This document shows, piece by piece, positions 58,167 to 64,000 of a DNA stretch of 64,000 bases. The translations under genes and the position numbers were made by a program. The notes beneath the pieces were generated by a model, which was given only the letters and a program-made list of their open reading frames with translations, searched no databases and was not told where the DNA came from. The stretch's first letter is position 1. Every line of letters begins with the position of its first letter. The DNA comes from Cyanophora paradoxa (Eukaryota > Glaucocystophyceae > Cyanophorales > Cyanophoraceae): NCBI GenBank assembly GCA_004431415.1, contig QPMI01000078.1, positions 183,455-247,454 on the forward strand. Reading direction: 5' to 3'.

Positions 58167-58266
58167 TCTAGAGTTCCGGAAGAACTATCTAGAGTTCCGG
58201 AAGAACTGCCTAGAGTTCCGAAAGACTCTCTATTGTTCCGGAAAAACTATCTAGAGTTCCGGAAGT
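58167..58266. repeat. Short tandem repeat, about 22-bp unit
   Basis: About five imperfect copies of TCTAGAGTTCCGGAAGAAC-type units just after the kelch stop codon. The units differ by point changes. The surrounding 58020-58165 is low in GC. Confidence 0.8.
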
Positions 58267-58403
58267 TGTTCTATGTATAGCAGTCCCGATCCGCTGGGCG
58301 CCCGCGCCGGCCCGTGCACCCTGCCCAGCAGCCTGGGCGGCTGGCGCCCATGAATACGGCACTCCTGCGTCACTTGAAACACTGCGCCGCGCCAGCGGTC
58401 GCA

Positions 58404-58439
58404 CTCTAGCTAGCGCTAGCTAGCGCTAGCTAGCGCTAA
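58404..58439. repeat. Palindromic GCTAGC repeat
   Basis: Three tandem copies of the 10-bp unit CTAGCTAGCG; the whole tract is self-complementary and overlaps the last codons and stop (58426-58428) of the leftward gene. Confidence 0.85.
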
Positions 58440-59818
58440 GGGGCCTTGTGAGAAGGGAGAGGTAAGCCTCGGGCCAGAAGACCACTCTGCCTTCCAGCCC
58501 CTCGAAGGTGGTGAGCTTCGTGTTGCCGTGGGCGATGATCTCGGGGATCTGCACGCTAGATGTGAGATATCTAGAAGGAACCGAAAGGGGGCGAGAGAGC
58601 TACCTCTTTGCCCAGCACGTCCTCTTCTGGTTTACCTTCGGCCAGAACAACCAACTTGACCCAGCCACAACCCAGCAAGGACGAGAACTCCTCGCCATCG
58701 CCCAGCTGCAATATAAAGTAAGCATAGGTAGAAGAGGGGTACAGGCATCTAGATATATCTCTAGAGCGCCCCAACCCGGCCCGCGCGAGGGGGGTACGCC
58801 CTCGCCAGCGCCTTCGGACCAAGGGACCCCAGCTACCGGGGGTACCTTGCCCGAAGGCGCCGGCGAAGGCGTACCCCCACCGGGGGCCAGGAAGGGGGAG
58901 GGGAGACGGAGGCGGGCGGGGTACTAGGATCTAGAGCTAACGCCCCAACCCGGCCCGCGCGAGGGGGGTACGCCCTCACCAGCGCCTTCGGACCAAGGGA
59001 CCCCAGCTACCGGGGGTACCTTGCCCGAAGGCGCCGGCGAAAGCGTACCCCCACCGGGGGCCAGGAGGGGGGGGGGACGGAGGCGGGCGGGGTACTAGGA
59101 TCTAGAGCTAACGCCCCAACCCGGCCCGCACGAGGGGGGGTACGCCCTCACCAGCGCCTTCGGACCAAGGGACCCCAGCTACCGGGGGTACCTTGCCCGA
59201 AGGCGCCGGCGAAGGCGTACCCCCACCGGGGCCCAAGAGGGGGCGAGATGGAGGCGGGCGGGGTACTAGGATTAAAAGCTAGCGCCCAGTCGGGGCCGCG
59301 AGGGGGGGTATGGAGGTGGGATGCGGCGATCTAGAGGAGGTAAGTTTTCGCTCGTACCTTTGGCACTACAATGCCGATGCCGACGAAGAAGTACCCCTCC
59401 TCGAAGACGCCGAGGGTGACCTTGGGGACGAAGAACTGCACCTTCAGCCCGATTCTAAGGAAGGCCAGCATGCAAGCGACTTTCGCGAAGCCCACTGGTT
59501 CCTGCACAGAAGTCAGATCAAATCGAGGGAAAGCGAGGTGCGTCAAGCAACAAAATCAGAGAAGGCGCGCTTCTAGAGGCTTCGGGGCAGCATCGCACCG
59601 TGTTGCTATAGAGGGATTCGTCGGCTGCAGCAGGGGCCGCAATCTGGGCCTTCACCCCCCAGCCCGTGCTTCGCCACCTCCTGCGGCGCCTCGGCGCGGG
59701 CTTCAACTGCACGTCAGGCGCGTTCGACCGTTGAGATCTAAGCGAAAGCACTCACCTCATCAACCGCGGCTGTGGCCTCATGCTTGTCGGCCGTCGCCTC
59801 GAGCTCGTGCATGTTGAC
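58426..59818 (-). CDS. Unrecognised leftward gene (partial model)
   Basis: Exons supported by phase: about 59842-59753 (VIFVTQDEVMVNMHELEATA), 59504-59360 (EPVGFAKVACMLAFLRIGLK then VQFFVPKVTLGVFEEGYFFV), about 58709-58604 (LGDGEEFSSLLGCGWVKLVV then LAEGKPEEDVLGKE) and about 58553 to the stop at 58426-58428 (IPEIIAHGNTKLTTFEGLEG). Introns are GT-AG. The 5' end is not resolved. The middle exon has a moderately hydrophobic stretch (CMLAFLRIGLKVQFFV) alternating with beta-like segments. I do not recognise a family. The large intron between the second and third exons contains the 171-bp minisatellite. Base composition of these exons is lower in GC than the rest of the window. Confidence 0.5.
58761..59310. 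repeat. Minisatellite, about 171-bp unit, three copies plus
   Basis: Units start near 58761, 58931 and 59102, with a partial fourth at about 59272. They share GCCCCAACCCGGCCCGC, CCAGCTACCGGGGGTACCTT and GGCGGGCGGGGTACTAGGAT. Differences between units are few. Lies within an intron of the leftward gene. Confidence 0.9.
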
Positions 59819-59842
59819 CATGACCTCGTCCTGCGTGACGAA

Positions 59843-61560
59843 GATCACGCTTCGAGCGCGAAGACCACGACGCGGCGACGATACGCGACCGCAGGGCTGG
59901 AGCGCTCACTCAAGCTGGAGCGTCGACGTCTGTCGGCGGACGAACTCCACGGAACGGACGAGCGCACGTGCACCGACCGCTCCTGCGCAACATGTTCAGC
60001 ACAGAGAGCACTTGTGAAGACCGCAGCACTCCGGCGGCAAGAATTACACGGCGGCTGGCCGATCGAACCTTGCGAGACTGCGGAAAAAGCCGCCCGGCGC
60101 TCAACGGGGATGCCTTCCACGTCTAGGAACTCTCTGAGAAGCAAAAAACGCATGAGCGCCCAGCAGCTCGCTGGAGACAGGCCATCAGACCTGGTCTGTC
60201 CAACTCCAGCTGTAATTCACGGCTTCCGCGGCCTCCCTGCGCGAGAACAAGGCACAACAGCAAGCTAGAGGCCCCTAGAAGCTGCTCAAGCGCGGGTTAG
60301 GTGCAGTTGAGCCGCTGTTTGAGGCTACTGGCCGTTGGCGAGGGTCTGCGTATACCCCGGACCAGCTGAGTCTACCCTGGGCCCGGGGCTGCGAGCCGAG
60401 CTTAACGTGCCGTTAGCCTTTGCCGTACAGCTAGCCGACGACCGAATGTAGCAGCTGGGCAACAGCGCTTGCGTCCAGCAGTCAATCGGGCGCACGCGGC
60501 GCGTGGCGGTCGCCCTGCAGCTGCAGGTGCACGCTGAGATAGTCGCTGTTCGTGAGCCGCCGCTTCTGGTGGAAGCGCACCGGCAAGTGATGCGGAGTAC
60601 TAGTCGCAACGTTCGCATTGAGAGCCCACGGTTCGCCGGGCCGGGCGTGCGAGACTGCACTAAGCACATACGAAGATTGCACACACTGCAGGAGTTTGCA
60701 CCACTGTCGCGCGTCGCTCGCTCGGCCACGCGCCTTCGAACCGACCCCACCACACAGATTCCACGCGTACGACGCGCTGCCGTGCGTGCCGGTGCGCTTG
60801 CGCCCGTATCGCAGGATCTCGCTCTCTTCTTCATGGAAGTGCTGGTGCGGTGCACAGACATACGCCTGCCTCGTCCTGGACTCCGGACGCTCGATTTGAT
60901 CCGAGTCTGTCACGGACCCCACCTGGAGAAACTCATGCTAGAGGACTGCACAGGGCGCGCGCCGCTCTGCCTAGTGGCAGAATCTTGTAGAACGTTTGTA
61001 AATTGATTGTTTCGCTGTCTAGGATCGAGCCCAGGTCCTGCGCATGCGCCATAGCACGGGCTCTTCACGGGCTCGATGTTAGAGCAAGCTACCTGGCCGC
61101 ATTCTCACTGAAATCACTGAGTTAAATGAAAGGATAATGGATGTACATCATGCTGTTCGATTTTCATCCTGTGCGAACGTGCGGCACGTTCAATCCCGAT
61201 CATGATCATCGGATCACTGATCATGCCATGATGAGTCACAACTTGGCAACATCATGAGTGCTAGTTGTACCTTCGGCTTGTGGACTGAACCCGTTGAACA
61301 TGATAGTGCGGCACTATGTCGCCCACCGTGGGCCAGCACATCACATATAATTATAAGATATTAGTCAATTAACTTAGTTATAAAAGCGTGAATCTCCTCT
61401 GGTGGCTTGCCCCGAGGCTCTAGGGTCCGGACACGAACGGGGAAAGCCTTGAAGAGTGCATCTGAGCCACAGTGCCGCAGTGCGCACTGTCGCGCAGCCA
61501 TGAAGAAGTACATCAAAGCAACACATGCTGACGCGCTAACAAGCCTTGAAGCCGCAGAGC
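59843..61560. other. Region without a convincing gene
   Basis: A leftward stretch at about 60922-60820 reads YVCAPHQHFHEEESEIL, reminiscent of a cupin metal-binding HxH(x)3-4E motif, but no matching second half follows in phase. From 61050 to 61560 the sequence is AT-richer, with TGATCATG-type short palindromes near 61198-61240. Otherwise nothing seen. Confidence 0.3.
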
Positions 61561-61574
61561 CCCCGCTCCGTGCC

Positions 61575-62600
61575 ACTAGCCCCGACCCCGCCCGCCGCGC
61601 CCCCGCCCCGTGCAGCGAGCTCCGCCGCCGCCCGCCGCGCCCCCGCCCCGTGCGGCGAGCCCCGCCGCCGCCCGCCGAGCCTCCGCACCGTGCGGCGAGC
61701 TCCGCCGCCGCCCGCCGCGCCCCGCCCCGTGCGGCGAGCCCCGCCGCCACCCGCCGCCCCCGCCCGTGCGGCGAGCCCCGCCGCCGCCCGCCGAGCCTCC
61801 GCACCGTGCGGCGAGCTCCGCGCCGCCCGCCGCGCCCCGCCCCGTGCGGCGAGCCCCGCCGCCACCCGCCGCGCCCCGCCCGTGCAGCGAGCTCCGCCGC
61901 CGCCCGCCGCGCCCCCGCCCGTGCGGCGAGCCCGCCGCCGCCCGCCGCGCCCCGCCCCGTGCGGACGGCTGCGGCGAGCCCCGCCGCTGCCCGCCGAGCT
62001 TCCGCACCGTGCGGCGAGGCGCGCCGCCGCCCGCCGAGCCTCCGCCCGCTCGGCGAGCTCCGCCGCCGCCCGCCGAGCCCCGCCCGTGCGGCGAGCCCCG
62101 CCGCCGCCCGCCGAGCCTCCGCACCGTGCGGCGAGGCGCGCCGCCGCCCGCCGCGCCCCCGCCCGTGCGGCGAGCCCCGCCGCCGCCCGCCGAGCCCCGC
62201 CCGTGCGGCGAGCCACGCGCCGCCGCCGCGCCCCCGCCCGTGCGGCGAGCCCCGCCGCCACCCGCCGAGCCTCCGCCCGTGCGGCGAGCTCCGCCGCCGC
62301 CCGCGCGCCCTCGCCCCGTGCGGCGAGCCCCGCCGCCACCCGCCGAGCCTCCGCCCGTGCGGCGAGCCACGCCGCGGCCCGCTTCGCCCCGTGCGGCGAG
62401 GTGCGCCGCAGCCCGCCGCGCCTCCGCCCCGCTCAGCGAGCCACGCCGCCGCCCGCCGAGCCCCGCCCGTGCGGCGAGCCGCGCCGCCGCCCGCCGCGCC
62501 TCCACCCCAAGCGGAGAGCCCCGCCGCCCGCCGCGTCTGCGCCCCGCCCGGTGAGGCGCGACGCCGCGCACCGCACCTCCGCCCGCCCGGCGAGGCGCGC
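61575..62600. repeat. GC-rich tandem array, about 36-38-bp unit
   Basis: Roughly 28 imperfect copies of a unit built from GTGCGGCGAGCCCCGCC and GCCGCCCGCCGAGCC. Unit length varies by one or two bases, so all frames stay open by composition, which creates long spurious ORFs on both strands. Confidence 0.88.
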
Positions 62601-62627
62601 CGCCGCCCTGGCGCGGACCGCGGCGGG

Positions 62628-63790
62628 GCTGCACGGGCGGGCTTGGCGTGAGTTGGCGGCGTCGGCGGCGTCGCGGCGTCGTCCCTTCGCGCCCGAGGCC
62701 CTCGGGGCTTCCCGGCGCGGACTCCTGCGGCGGGGGACGCGGCGGCGGGCGCAGAGCGCGGGCGGGGCTGCACGGGCGGGCTTGGCGTGAGCTGGCGGCG
62801 TCGGCGGCGTCGCGGCGTCGTCCCTTCGCGCCCGAGGCCTCGGGCTTCCCGGCGCGGACTCCTGCGGCGGGGGACGCGGCGGGCGGCGCGGAGCGCGGGC
62901 GGGCTGCACGGGCGGCTTGGCGTGAGCTGGCGGCGTCGGCGGCGTCGCGGCGTCGTCCCTTCGCGCCCGAGGCCCTCGGGCTTCCCGGCGCGGACTCCTG
63001 CGGCGGGGCGCGCAGCGGGCGGGCGCAGAGCGCGGGCGGGGCTGCACGGGCGGGCTTGGCGTGTGCTGGCGGCGTCGGCGGCGTCGCGGCGTCGTCCCTT
63101 CACGCCCGAGGCCCTCGGGCTTCCCGGCGCGGACTCCTGCGGCGGGGACGCGGCGGGCGGCGCGGAGCGCGGGCGGGGCTGCACGGGCGGGCTTGGCGTG
63201 AGCTGGCGGCGTCGGCGGCGTCGCGGCGTCGTCCCTCGCGCCGAGGCTCTCGGGGCGGCCCGGCGCGGGCTCCTGCGGCGGGCGCGCGGCGGGCGGCGCG
63301 GAGCGCGGGCGGGGCTGCACGGGCGGGCTTGGCGTGAGCTGGCGGCGTCGGCGGCGTCGCGGCGTCGTCCCTTCGCGCCCGAGGCCCTCAGGGCTTCCCG
63401 GCGCGGACTCCTGCGGCGGGCGCGCAGCGGGCGGGCGCAGAGCGCGGGCGGGGCTGCACGGGCGGGCTTGGCGTGAGCTGGCGGCGTCGGCGGCGTCGCG
63501 GCGTCGTCCTTCGCGCCGAGGCCTCGGGCTTCCCGCGCGGACTCCTGCGGCGGGGACGCAGCGGGCGGGCGCGGAGCGCGGGCGGGGCTGCACGGCGGGC
63601 TTGGCGTGAGCTGGCGGCGTCGGCGGCAACGCGGCGTCGTCCCCTCGCGCCGAGGCCCTCGGGGCGGCCCGGCGCGGGCTCCTGCGGCGGGGCGCGCGGC
63701 GGGCGGGCGCGGAGCGCGGGCGGGGCTGCACGGGCGGGCTTGGCGTGAGCTGGCGGCGTCGGCGGGCGGCGGGCGGGCGCAGAACGCGGG
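62628..63790. repeat. GC-rich tandem array, about 137-bp unit
   Basis: Nine occurrences of GCTGCACGGGCGGGCTTGGC start near 62628, 62767, 62903, 63041, 63178, 63314, 63453, 63587 and 63725, spacing 134-139 bp. Each unit also has TCGCGGCGTCGTCCCTTCGC and CCCGGCGCGGACTCCTGCGG. It directly follows the 36-38-bp array. Confidence 0.9.
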
Positions 63791-64000
63791 CCCGCCCGCC
63801 CAGCGATCCCTACCAAGTGAGTGAGCAGCCAGCGAACCAGAGCGAACCAGGCTAACGCACCTCGTATCCAAGTTGCCAAGTTGCCAAGTTGCCCACCGCA
63901 TCGATGCTGCACAGCCGTTGCCAAGTTGGAATACAGGTCCTCGTCCTCGTTGCTGCACAGGCACCTGCGCACCGTGAGCAATCGAACAGCAAGGTACGAG
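63791..64000. other. Flank of tandem arrays
   Basis: Non-repetitive except for three GCCAAGTT units at about 63873-63890. No gene seen. Confidence 0.4.

Noticed and set aside
61361-63964. Open leftward frame of 867 codons across the tandem arrays
   Set aside because: It is open only because the GC-rich repeats lack stops; the opposite strand is equally open, and unit lengths are not multiples of three.
1-64000. CRISPR arrays, insertion sequences, bacterial operons, tRNA or rRNA genes
   Set aside because: Repeats found lack spacer structure, no transposase was seen, genes are intron-rich, and I could not recognise any tRNA cloverleaf or rRNA segment by eye.

Overview
This is nuclear DNA from a protist, most likely a very GC-rich unicellular alga. 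The genes are split by many short introns (mostly about 50-250 bp, typically starting GTGCGCC/GTCCGCC and ending GCGCAG). There are no operons or Shine-Dalgarno sites, and the products are eukaryotic: VPS11, a ferlin, ribosomal protein eL15, a SNAP-25-type SNARE, and ankyrin, kelch and FN3 proteins. About a quarter of the introns I could place by codon phase use a GC donor rather than GT. Frequent GC-AG introns plus extreme GC are known from haptophytes such as Emiliania, so a haptophyte-like alga is my best guess, but the window alone cannot prove it.

Layout. 1-11.9 kb: a direct tandem duplication of about 5.5 kb carrying the 3' part of VPS11, a small one-pass membrane-protein gene and a truncated VPS11 fragment. 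The longest VPS11 copy reads leftward from 11883 to 7290. A second copy (1830-5617) is 5'-truncated, and two smaller fragments lie at 1-528 and 5618-5988. 12.1-19.3 kb: a 26-exon ferlin gene (about 1655 aa), divergent from VPS11. 20.0-21.6 kb: a secreted, probably GPI-anchored orphan (-). 22.0-23.0 kb: an EF-hand protein (+). 23.4-24.3 kb: RPL15 (-). 24.8-29.7 kb: a TPR-like protein with an unusual N-terminal domain (-). 30.1-31.4 kb: a GNAT acetyltransferase (+). 32.5-50.3 kb: a giant leftward gene for an apparent cell-surface protein with about 25 FN3-like repeats, PKD-like domains, many membrane segments and a disordered tail. 51.9-53.5 kb: a SNAP-25-like Qb/Qc SNARE (-), divergent from an ankyrin-repeat gene (53.6-55.9 kb, +). 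56.7-58.0 kb: kelch gene (+). 58.4-59.8 kb: an unrecognised gene (-) with a 171-bp minisatellite in an intron. 61.6-63.8 kb: two GC-rich tandem-repeat arrays.

Functional theme. Three genes point to membrane fusion and endolysosomal traffic: VPS11 (core of the HOPS/CORVET tethers), a ferlin (C2-domain membrane fusion or repair protein) and a SNAP-25-like SNARE. Nothing shows that they are co-regulated. Genes are arranged in divergent and convergent pairs, and several divergent pairs share short intergenic regions (about 160-450 bp) that must hold both promoters.

Limits. Exon borders were placed by hand from reading phase and known protein conservation. Many single-base length differences in G/C runs break frames and could be either real or assembly errors. 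Long open frames without family similarity are common here simply because stop codons are rare at this GC content.
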